The notes below the pieces were generated by a model. The model ran no database searches and was not told the DNA's origin. It was given only the letters and a program-made list of their open reading frames with translations. The position numbers were made by a program, and so were the translations under genes. Shown here piece by piece: positions 52,871-62,530 of a stretch of 64,000 bases of DNA (positions are counted from its first letter, which is position 1; the number at the start of each line of letters is the position of its first letter). The DNA is from Luscinia megarhynchos (lineage: Eukaryota > Chordata > Aves > Passeriformes > Turdidae): contig JAPFBE010000003.1 of the NCBI GenBank assembly GCA_034336665.1, positions 64,833,352-64,897,351 on the forward strand, in the 5' to 3' direction.

Positions 52871-55800
52871 AAATTTATTAAGCTTAGAAAGGATAAACAA
52901 TTGAAAGTGTTTCTATAGCATTTATTTTTAGTGAGGGGAATTGGCTCTGATTTGGCTGTCTCTGTCTCTGGTGTTTGCTTTTTGCAAATAGGTCAAATTG
53001 TGATAATGTTACAGTAAGCCTGTTTCCAACCTTACATACATGAGTAGTTAGCTCAGTATCACTTTTATACAAGGAAACAATATTCTACTAAGCACTTGCT
53101 ATCAAGAATTGTTTTTAAACCACATAAAGCTAAAACCAGTCAATGATTTTTTTAAAATGCAATTTTGTATTAGACATTGCTTTTAAAAACCATCAGTAGA
53201 AAGAAAGGGAAATATTGACTCTTAGATAGTTTTAAACAAAACCCAAACTTCTCCCTGGAAATGCAAACAATATGTACGGATTTCACTTTTCCGCCACCCA
53301 GCAAGCATAAAAATGCTGCTTGTTTTTTGGAATTATGTACCTATGACAGAAGCAGAATAGAGAAATTGCCATCTAACACATATATGAGCAGATAATTTTT
53401 TCCATGATGTCTGCATTAAATATCTCAGTACAAGAGAATCTCCTGAATGACTGGTGCATAGCTTGAACTTATGCTTTTGTTGTCATGTTGTTGCTGCTAA
53501 GTGTATGTATTTTTATTTTATGTACTTAAAGTGCTTTCAGTTAACCTTTAAACTTCTTTTAGGGATTTTTCTTTCATTACCAATAAATAAACATGGAAAA
53601 TAAGAAGAGTAGATTCTTTGCTCTGATCAAAGACAATACATACATGTTACAAAAAAGCTAAAGGTGTGTAATTTCCTGAGGAGTTTTATCATAGAACAAA
53701 GTTAAAAGAAGGAAGGATAAAGGGAGACAGAAGGCATACTTGGTAGTGTACCCTTGACAAAAAGCTGAGAGAGGTGAATGGAAAAGAGCGTGTTGCTAAT
53801 TAGAAAGAATCTGATTCCTTTTGTTTCTTTTTGATTCTTTCTGCACTTTGAGAAGTCTGCACATTCTAACTGCACAAAAGGATCATACTTCTGCTTCAGA
53901 CTTGAATTAATGTTAATATCAAAAAATACACATGGATAATTACATAGGCCAAAAAAAGAAAATTCCACAGACAAAGACTATGTTAAAAAATATTAAAATC
54001 TCAAAGTTAGGTGTTAAAACTGGTAAAATTGTAGAATGAAGAGATATCCTTGAGTTAATTTTTATTCTCTTGTGAATACATCTGTAGTATGGCATAGTCT
54101 TTATTGCCAGTATTCAACATGATAGCTGTTTTGGATGCATCATTTTTAGAGTAAATGAAGGCAGTCTTGGGCCATTTTCCCATTGTTAGAGAAATAGAAG
54201 TATAAATGAGGCTAAGACGTAGACAATCTATTCTCATTGAAGCACTGAAATGCCATCCTCAACAACTGTTTCCCTTCTTTGACAGAATTTCAAGTGGTCA
54301 ATGAATTAAGCCGAACTTTGGCTTGCAGTAGTTGTTAATAGATTTAATTAAATCTGTGAGTTCCTTTTTCTGAGTAAATGGTAAATTCATCCCAATAGCT
54401 TCTGAAGTTATTTACAGAAATCAAAGGGGTTATTTTGAGGGGTTGGCCATTTGTTGCTTTTCTGTGTCTTGTTTTTGCATCTGTAAGTCTGAAACAATAA
54501 TATTTTACCAAAACCTGTGCTTTGAAGATAAACTCAGTAATGTTAAATTATTTTTGAGTAAATTCTGCTTGAAGGCCCTTGCTTTCCATTTCAGTCTCAC
54601 CTTGTTGTGGTGACCCCTGATTTTGTGAGGAGGAGACAAAGGACCCTGAATGTTCCCTCTCTCTGGGGAGCCAGCAGCCATTGTCCTGGAGAACCATTTG
54701 CCTCATTGTTTCATCTGCTGCTGGGGGAAAAAGACTCTTAATGACAATTCCAATGCTCTTAGATGACTTTCACACTTTGCAGGTGCCTTTTGCGCTCTGT
54801 TGCCTCTAAAAGCAGCCTCCTTGGCAAGCCTGAAGGTCCTATGCAAAACATACCATAACAATACTGTCAGGCTTTGCAGGTACATGGCCGTGGGAATAAC
54901 ATCATGGGAACAGCAGGATGAAAAACGCCATCCCACAGGCTCTAGGACACATGCTAAGGCAGCACAGGGCTGAGTGGGGAACCTGTGAGTGGAAATCAGG
55001 CTGCAGGGAAAGACCCTTAATGAAACCTGAGGCTACAAAAGTGCCCTGGGCTACAAAGGTTCACAAATGTGCTCTGGTTAGTTGAGGGCAAACATGAGAA
55101 ATGCACACTCCCTGTTGCTTCTTAAGCTATACAATTTACAGTAAGCAAAAGGACTGCATCTGCCTTTACATCATTTCTTGGCATACTTCAAAGGCATGTA
55201 TGCCTATACATAGGTGGTGTTCACCTTTTTTCACTTCATTTCTTTTCATAACAGAGCATATGTTTAAAGTACTTATATTTTCCTGATAGCCTCCCTGGCT
55301 CCTGAGAACAGATGCATCCTATTTTTATATAAAAACACAGAATAATTTTTTCTTCCAAGAGTACAAGTAAGCTAGGAAGATCTATGTAAGGGCTGACTTC
55401 TCCATTATTATGTTTTCTTCAGTTTGTTATTTACATCTGACAGTGTTTCAAAACAGCACCACCAGAAAGAAATCTCACTGCAGGAGGATTGCTTTCTGGC
55501 TTTTTTCAAATCCATTTGAAGTATTGTCTGCTTCAAAAGGCTTTCAGTCTAAATAGAGAAGAGAAGCATGGAAAAAGGCAAAGAAGAGAAGCAGAGAAAA
55601 GATAGTGTGACCTCCTGGTAGGCAGAAGGCTGAAGTCTGATTTCAAGTGCAATGGATAATCCTACCTCTATTTAATTTATCTGATGTCTTCCTAAAGCCT
55701 ATAAACCACTTTGATGTGTTTTTGCTGACATCAAATCATATTTGGGAAAGGGCATGTTAAAAGAGACATTTAATTTTGGTGAGAATTGCTGGTGACTGAA

Positions 55801-57860
55801 AATTATGGATGTCTGATGGCTATTGAGTAGCTGAAAGCTTCTGTCCAGCTGCCATTTAACACCATTGGTGGCAGCTTCAGTGTGGGTGAAGAGGTAATAG
55901 ATTCAAAGGAAGCAGCAACACTTACGTCTTCATCATCTTTATTTTTAATCAAATCAAGAGCAGCATGAGATGACTGGAATTACTGTACCCTTGGTCCATT
56001 AAATTTAGGAAAGATGCTGCATTTGGGTGAACTCTGGTTTACCTTCTGAAATTCCAACTCTAATTTTCAGGACTTGCTCTCAACAAAAGTAGCTTTTTTT
56101 TTTTTTTCCTAGTTTGAGCACCTTCTTCAAAATTGTTTTCTTCTCACTTTTTTGTCCCTTGTAAAGAATCTCATTTCCCTCAAGTTCACTCAGAATATGT
56201 CAGATGCTTGAAATCTTATTTGTAGAATCAATTCAGGTGTTAAAATTTGGCTTTTAAAAGAGTTACTTAGGAGTTTGGGTTATTCAGTGTGACAAGTGAC
56301 TGTTTCAAGAATACCTGGGTTGATATGTACCTATTACAAATTACAAAGGGAGCATATGTGAGGAATGGATAGAGTAGGTCAGATCACCAAAGACTATGTG
56401 AGGGTTCTTTTTTAAATTGTACCTGGGCAAAGCTATTGCGAAGCTGCATATTGCTAAACTAAGGCTTGATCAAAACTGTAGATGTTCCCTAAAGAAAAAA
56501 GTCGATATGGAAATAAGATCTTATGGAAGTCTTTTCTAGGTCAGATGCTTGAGCTTTTCTCTGCTAGTTAAAAAAAACCAAAAAAACCAAAAAGGTAGGG
56601 GTGTTCCTGTGCAATAGGATATGTTTTTATTTAGTCTGATAGTTCATCCTTAGGCTACTATCCTGAAACAGCCCTCCTTCAACCACTGGCTCAAGAAGGT
56701 CTTTTGTATCCCAGAGGAAAAAAGCATGATATCATATCAGGATGTCATATTGTCTTTGGTGAGGTCACTTGTCTTTATTCACACTGTTACAGGTACTCAA
56801 CTGACAGATTTTGTATAAAGATGCTGAAGCAAAATTTTCCTACAGCCAAGAGCACACACCCATGGGAGTGATAGATTCATCCTGCGGGCCCGGGGATTTC
56901 CAGATGATTTTTGCTTTGATCTTGGCTTCTTTTTAATTTTTGTGGTTTTTGTCTTTGATACTAATCAGTGCAAAATTAATTTTCATAATTCTATACCCTG
57001 TAACAAAAAAACAAGAGTTGGTAAGAGAAGTACATTTGGTTATGCTGAGTAGTTTAACCCTCTTAAAAAAATGAAAAGTTTAATGCTAAACAAAGAAATG
57101 TGCTCAGAAATTGTACTTTGTTAAACAGACTGATTTGAGAATCCTAGTCTTTCTACTTAGGCAAAACAGTCCAAAAGACAGATTTTCATTGAATCCTATG
57201 TACATATAAATGTTCTCTTAATTAGGTACTACATGAAATTAGCAGACAGTATAGATATCAGCTGAAGTGCAGAGGAAAAACAAACCCAAGAGGCACTTAC
57301 TTTCTGAGACTACAGGAAAAAACAAATACTGGTGGATGCCAGGGAGCTGCATTTTCCAGGCAGTCTCCTTTCTTCTGAGATACAAGATATGTCAGCAATG
57401 CCTGTGTGTCTGCAGCACTACTCTGCTTGGCAGTGCAGGCATAGGTGACTTGGGGTTGAGGTGGAGGAGCCTGTGTGGGGCTTACAGTCCCTGCTGAGCT
57501 CTGCATGGCTTGGGTTAGACTGTGTGGCTTCCACAGGTACCAGTGACTAGCAAGGACTCGTGTGCTGGTGGCTGCTGGGATGGGGAATGTACACCTGACC
57601 TGTAGGTGATCCTTTCTGCTGACATTTCTAATCTATTGATCTGTTGATCAGGAGAAAGCTCTGTATGAGTCAGTCAGGCCTTGTCTTCAGTGATAAAGGA
57701 ATGTTCTTTTATCTGCTTAATTTCTTAGCATAAACTCTACAAAAGATTGAGTACAAAAAAGACAGTTTATGCAGAATGCAGTATTGGTATCTGGGCTTTT
57801 TTTCTCAACCAGTTGCATGCTAAGGTAGAATCTTTATAAAGCCTTGTCTTCACTGGGGAG

Positions 57861-57892
57861 TCATACTAAGGGCACTTCATACTAAGGGCACT
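57861..57892. repeat. 16-bp perfect tandem duplication
   Basis: TCATACTAAGGGCACT occurs twice back to back, with no mismatch. Confidence 0.95.
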
Positions 57893-58313
57893 TGCCTATG
57901 TGGTGCTCTGTACACACTCTGTCTTTTGGTGTTAAGACAAAAATTACAAGATGTACAAAAGTAAAATACAAAAGCAGAATGAACAAAACGGCAAGATATG
58001 GTTTATTTCCTAATTATTTCGTAACTACATAATCTTACTGAGACAAAAATGTTGTTTTGGAAAGGACAGTGAAAAACTACAGAAGTAATGGAGGCAAGGT
58101 CAAATAATAATCTCACATTTTCTGCTAATCATTGCTGAATATGACCTACACATGTTGTGACTTGTGTAAATAATTTTTTAGCTTAACTTTCCTATTCATA
58201 AGTTGTGGTTGCAAAAACAGCCTGCACTGTTCCATTCCCTTAGTCTTCTCTTTCTTCTACACACATACTTTTGTGTTTGGCAAACCACTTTTTTAAACAC
58301 ACCAAGTCATCTC

Positions 58314-58345
58314 TATGTGTATTATAGAGTATGTGTATTATAGAT
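58314..58345. repeat. 16-bp tandem duplication
   Basis: TATGTGTATTATAGAG is followed directly by TATGTGTATTATAGAT, with one mismatch at the last base. Confidence 0.95.
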
Positions 58346-58559
58346 ACTTGCACATCAACAAGCAACTCTATAAGAGACTATGATTTTAATACACTGCAGT
58401 GGTATTCTCATGTGGTTTCTCAGATTGGCACTTGATGCTTTAATTCATTTTTTCTTGCTCTTTTTTTCTATTACTTAATGAAAATATGCCCTATAAAAAT
58501 TTGTTTATTGGAATGCCATCAAAGTGCTTTTTACTTGTAGCATTTTCACTAGTTTCTAA

Positions 58560-58620
58560 TAATAATATTATTAATAAATATTATCATATTCATTATTCAT
58601 ATTATTGTATTAAAACCTAT
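58560..58620. repeat. AT-rich simple sequence
   Basis: A run of almost only A and T, made of AATAAT, ATTATT and TATTAT motifs with short self-complementary parts. Confidence 0.7.
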
Positions 58621-59447
58621 TTTGCATTTATCTCAGTAGATGCTGGTATCCAGCTTTAGTGTTCTGTTTTATGGGTTTTCCCGTCTTCATGTGTGTGCCA
58701 GGTGCTGGAAAAGCAAATACAAAGACAGGTCCTTGCCCTGTTGCACATCCTCAGCAAGTGAGGACAGCAAGGAAAGGAGTTCACAGCTAAGTGGTCACGT
58801 ACAGCTGCTCTGAGCAGCCACAATAATGTTGTTATTCTTGCAGCTTTTAAATGCATACTTCACTGGTGAAATTTTGAACTTAAAAATCAGAAGATGATGG
58901 GGGGGCACTGTGTGTTAGGCTGAAGTCTGTGACCCCTGCCATTTTATGAATAAAAGTGACAAGAAACCTCTTGCCTCACTCAATAAAATGATCAGTCACA
59001 ACAGTGATTTACCAATTTCATATGTCTTTATCTACATCAAGGTTCCCTCTAGGAGCATGTGCCGTGTCAGTCAGTGAGAAATGCAGTGCAGATACTGGAT
59101 AGAAATGCAGTTCCAACAAAAATGCAATCCACCTAGAAATGGGATTTTAGGGCGATTTAGTGATCAGGAATGTAGTACTATCATTAAATCTTGTAGCTTT
59201 TGTTCACATATTTGTTGCCATGTTTTCTGGTCATGAGCAGCTTATGTAAGAATGGAGTAATGAGTGTAAATAGAGTTCAAGAAAGGGGACAGAATCACTG
59301 CAGTCTCTTCCTGCCACACAGCACCTAATATCACCTCTATTTGCAAATTCAGTATAATGACTCACAAGCACAGGAAGCCATAAAAAAAATGGAAAAAAAT
59401 AATCTGAAATTACCACTTCTGTCCTGTTGTGATGTCTGTCTTAGGGA

Positions 59448-59505
59448 TTATATTAATAATATCAGTAGTAAGAATAATATAATAACAATAATAGCAATAT
59501 ATATC
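59448..59505. repeat. AAT-type simple sequence
   Basis: Degenerate AAT/ATA units (TATTAATAATATCAGTAG and following) extending into a short AT dinucleotide run. Confidence 0.65.
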
Positions 59506-60189
59506 TCCAGGTATGAAGAGCATCCAGAAGGATTCATCTTCTTTGGAAGTTTTACACTCCAATAGATGCTCCTACTAGATTATTCATCAGGTCAGGTTTA
59601 GATGGTTGCTTTGGGATGATACAACTTGTATTATGACAGCAACTTGGTTAAAATAAAGTCTAGAAAACTACTTCAGATGTAGAAGCCAATGCAACAGGTA
59701 CATAAAGATTGGTAAAAGGAATCTCGTCTCCAGAGCTAATTGCCATCTCTAGAGTTTCCTAATCAGCTCTCTATAGGGAGTCCTTGTAAGCTCTCCAAAA
59801 TCCTGGTCCATGTTTTACGTACTGGCACCTTTATATTATAGATATGGGTAAGGAGGTGAGAAAACTTCACTTGAATCTGCTGAGTGCCTCAAGTTATTAA
59901 TTGTGCTCTCAATTTCACATTACATTTAACCAATCAAAAGCACAACTATCAAAATTTTCCTTTTTATAGTGCAGTTGAAGAGACCATTCAAACTTAGTTT
60001 AAACACTCTGGATACTCTGGTGGTGCCAAGTAAGCAATTTTTAGGGTTTGTAATAATACTTAGTTTTCTCATCCTAAATAGATACTCATCAACATTATAT
60101 GCATCAATATGGAAATATGTCAATAGTTAAATACACCATTGCATCTATTTGTTTGGTTCCACTTGGTAGCCTTAAGTTTTTGTCTTCAG

Positions 60190-60292
60190 GACAGAGTGAT
60201 TGCTATAGTAAATCAAAGAAGAGCTATTGTTGAAAGTTATGGGGAAGGGGGTCAATCTGTAAAGAACAGGAACCAGTGCCCAGTGCTACAAG
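60190..60292 (+). other. Exon-like segment (pseudoexon candidate)
   Basis: AGTTTTTGTCTTCAG precedes and GTATAT follows. The 103 nt are open in phase 0 (DRVIAIVNQRRAIVESYGEG). Entering from the exon at 49578 in phase 1, it would add about 14 residues and then a stop. It lies about 0.9 kb before the internal promoter. The product is not recognised. Confidence 0.15.
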
Positions 60293-60803
60293 GTATATTG
60301 AAATGTTTCTGTTATCTTAAATTTACTTATGATAATAAGACCTAGGAGTATCTGCTTGGTTTAAAGAGAAGGCAGAGCACTAGTCCTGTTACTCAGCAGT
60401 CTCGAGGACTAGCTCTGTGTGAATAGTAGGAGTTTGATGTCAGTTTCTAAATTATGCCGTCGATGTTTAGAAGATATGTTTTACAACTTGACAAGTTTGA
60501 GATTTCAGAAAGCTAATCATTGATGTCATCATCTTGCTCTTTTCCTAATTATTTTGGTGGTATCGGTAATAAATTTGATTTCAGTCACTGTTGGACAGAT
60601 CTGTGGCTGTTTTGCTGAATACTGTATGAACATATGTATGCATGTGCATTCCCCTACACTTAGTACAATATCTGAATGAGTGTTGATATGTGCAAATCAT
60701 TGTCCTCTGCCTAAAGATATATTGAAGCCTGGATAAGTGGAATGTTTTTCTATAAAAACAGCCTATTTAAATCCAATTAGAGCATCTTGTTGTTTCTATA
60801 GTT

Positions 60804-60811
60804 ATGCAAAT
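60804..60811. promoter_or_regulatory. Octamer (POU-type) motif upstream of internal promoter
   Basis: ATGCAAAT at 60804-60811 is a perfect octamer for POU-domain factors. It lies about 370 bp upstream of the TATA box. Single octamers occur by chance in AT-rich DNA, so only its closeness to the promoter makes it worth listing. Confidence 0.25.
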
Positions 60812-61123
60812 ACATTGCACTTTTACTCTAAACAATGCCTTGCACAAAGTGATGTTGGTATTGGATCACTCATAAGCACTATTAAGTGATCATCCTTTAT
60901 CATGCAGAATAATGTATTTTATTGATATGTATGATGTGGTAGGTATACATATTTCTTCATTATAATGTGTGGGCCCAGTATTAGCCAGTAAGAACAATGT
61001 ATTATGTAAAGAGTAAGAAGACTCTTTTAAAAATGCCTACTGTATTATCCAAAGGAATTAGCATTTGCTAGATTGCCAGTCAGCCAAGGTTTTACAAGAG
61101 TTATTGTCATTTTGATTCTCGGA

Positions 61124-61130
61124 TGAGTCA
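61124..61130. promoter_or_regulatory. AP-1 consensus site upstream of internal promoter
   Basis: TGAGTCA, flanked as GATGAGTCAT, lies 50 bp before the TATA box. This is the consensus for FOS/JUN dimers. The position suits a proximal promoter element. Short DCLK1 (CPG16) was first described as an activity-induced plasticity transcript, so an AP-1 site fits, but function here is inference from motif and position. Confidence 0.5.
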
Positions 61131-61179
61131 TTTGGTACATTGCCCCCAAAGGCACCTCATTATGATTCAGTGCACAGCA

Positions 61180-61186
61180 TATAAAA
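61180..61186 (+). promoter_or_regulatory. DCLK1: TATA box of the internal DCLK1 promoter
   Basis: TATAAAA stands at 61180-61186, about 330 bp before the MLELIE start codon. A TATA box normally places initiation 25-30 bp downstream, which would be about 61207-61216. Just after it the sequence becomes more CpG-rich than the surrounding intron, with about nine CpGs between 61200 and 61385. The spacing and the downstream first exon support a core promoter; the exact start site is inferred. It corresponds to the second promoter known inside mammalian DCLK1. Confidence 0.7.
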
Positions 61187-61206
61187 TTGCTCAGGCTTTC
61201 GGGGCT

Positions 61207-61512
61207 CCATGGAAAGCGAGTGGGGGTAGCGGTGGCTCAGCGTTGTGAAGCAGCAGCATTATGCTTAATTGACACCTTTGATGTAGCCCTAAGACAGCAC
61301 CTGCACCTCCCACTGCTGCTCTGAAGACGTCAGCCTTACGCAGAAAAGGCTTCTGCTTATGAATCCTGCATCGCGCTCAGCTCGCTCTGTGAGCAGCCCC
61401 AGCTATCCTTAACTAATCCCATTGCTTCTCAGTTTGGCTGCAGCTTGGCTCAGTACAGAGCAGGGATTTTGCTGCTTGCTCCTATCCTAGGTTAAACAGT
61501 CAGATTTTGTCC
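61207..61512 (+). other. DCLK1: 5' leader of the DCLK1 short transcript, with upstream ORFs
   Basis: This is the stretch from the inferred start site to the MLELIE ATG. It holds four upstream ATGs, each closed by a stop before the main start: 61209-61229 (six codons plus stop, retained only if initiation is at or before 61209), 61261-61272 (three codons plus stop), 61281-61286 (ATG directly followed by TAG) and 61359-61412 (17 codons plus stop). No intron is evident in the leader. The 5' boundary is estimated from the TATA position and could be off by tens of bases. Confidence 0.6.
61326..61332. promoter_or_regulatory. CRE-like site in the short-isoform leader
   Basis: GACGTCA, in the context AGACGTCAG, matches seven of the eight bases of the CREB/ATF palindrome TGACGTCA. 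It lies about 115 bp downstream of the inferred start site, within the CpG-enriched part of the leader. Binding is inferred. Confidence 0.4.
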
Positions 61513-61531
61513 ATGTTAGAACTCATAGAAG
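61513..61531 (+). CDS. DCLK1: DCLK1 short-isoform first coding exon (MLELIE)
   Basis: Nineteen coding bases, ATG TTA GAA CTC ATA GAA G, are followed directly by a consensus GTAAGT donor. They encode MLELIE plus one G. That G joins the TG that opens the exon at 62436, giving MLELIEVNGTPG, the N-terminus I know for mammalian short DCLK1 (the kinase lacking both DCX domains, also called CPG16) and for the CARP peptide. The resulting intron is 904 bp. The exact peptide match, the perfect phase and the strong donor make this identification firm despite its size. The leader lies upstream within the same exon. The product would lack microtubule-binding domains and start in the Ser/Pro linker. Confidence 0.93.
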
Positions 61532-62435
61532 GTAAGTCAAATGGCTTGTTGATATCCGTAGAATGTAAATATTCTCCTAAGATTCAGAATCTGGGAATCT
61601 GATTGTCTGTTCCTTTTATCAAAGCACTTACAAGTGTAGACTCTGATAGAACAGTTGCTTGTTTAAGAATATTTACATGTGTATGTGATACATGCTTCAT
61701 AGTGTTTCTATCAGTGCTTCAATGTGAACATTATTGATATCCTCTTGTGTGATTACTTTGTAGTAGAATTCTGTCCTCTGCTGGCATTGTTTTGGTAATT
61801 TATTGGATAATGTCATGTACATGTGAAGATGCTTTTATAAAGATAGGCACAGACATATGGGAAGAAACTTGCTTATTTGAGAAAGTGATGCTTTCCTGTA
61901 AGTCAGACTGGAGGAGTTATAACCAATTCATTTGCCTCCAGAAAGCCCTTCTGGGTTAAGTCTGAGGTGATGTTTGGGTCAGATAGTATTGCAGAAATCT
62001 CTTCAAATTGTTGAGTGAGGAAAAACAGGCAGCTGATTTGTTCTTGCAAGCAATACTGTGTTTTGTTTTTAGCTCTTCAAGCCATAGTTAAATGAAATGA
62101 AAAGGTTTTTGTATGTGTCCTTTAAGGATAACAAAGCATCTTGTTTCCCATTACTTTCAAGTACAGCAACAATGAAGTTTAAGAAAACACGATCATATTC
62201 TCTGCCATTGACTAAACTCTTTTCAGGTTTTTTCATTATTTGCTTTCACTCTGTATAAAAAAAGTCTTCATGAGCCAAAAATCTAAGGAAATAATTATTT
62301 TTTAAATGATCTTATTTAATGTTTAAAACAAAGACTGAAAAGAAAATTAATCCGTTCAACAGAGACTGAAAAAAAAAGTTGATTTAACTATTGTTTTCCT
62401 TTAATAATGCCTCGTATTTATTTTTTTCCTTTTAG

Positions 62436-62530
62436 TGAATGGAACCCCTGGTAGCCAACTTTCTACTCCGCGCTCCGGGAAGTCTCCAAGCCCATCTCCC
62501 ACCAGCCCAGGAAGCCTACGGAAACAGAGG
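62436..62530 (+). CDS. DCLK1: DCLK1 internal exon: Ser/Pro-rich linker, shared by long and short forms
   Basis: This 95-nt exon has a long pyrimidine acceptor (TTTTTTTCCTTTTAG) and a GTAAGG donor. It enters in phase 1 and ends in phase 0. With the carried G it reads [16 protein letters not shown], then [16 protein letters not shown], about residues 314-345 of long DCLK1. The segment is dominated by Ser, Pro and Thr with repeated SP/TP sites, as in the flexible DCX-to-kinase linker. It can receive either the exon ending at 49694 (long form) or the MLELIE exon ending at 61531 (short form), because both deliver one G in the same phase. Downstream, the family joins this exon either to the kinase-encoding exons or to a short alternative C-terminus; neither is recognisable in the window. 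Confidence 0.96.

Larger units (their letters stand above)
49695..62435 (+). other. DCLK1: DCLK1 intron, 12.7 kb, hosting the internal promoter
   Basis: Runs from the GTAAAG donor at 49695 to the TTTTAG acceptor before 62436. It holds the 1.2-kb CR1 at 51459-52630, the ATTCT array at 52631-52870, small tandem duplications near 57.9 and 58.3 kb, AT-rich simple sequence near 58.57 and 59.45 kb, an exon-like segment at 60190-60292, and the short-isoform promoter with its first exon at 61180-61531. A 178-codon antisense frame at 50163-50699 shows no recognisable domain and is treated as chance. Confidence 0.93.

Noticed and set aside
52600..52872. 90-codon frame with repeating Leu-Phe-Tyr-Ser-Ile
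   Set aside because: It is the translation of the ATTCT array, whose + strand has no stop in any frame. It is not a gene.
12567..62530. Assignment of the gene to DCLK2 or DCX
   Set aside because: An initial reading as DCLK2 was dropped: [33 protein letters not shown] and the MLELIE alternative start fit DCLK1, whereas DCLK2 and DCX differ at these points.
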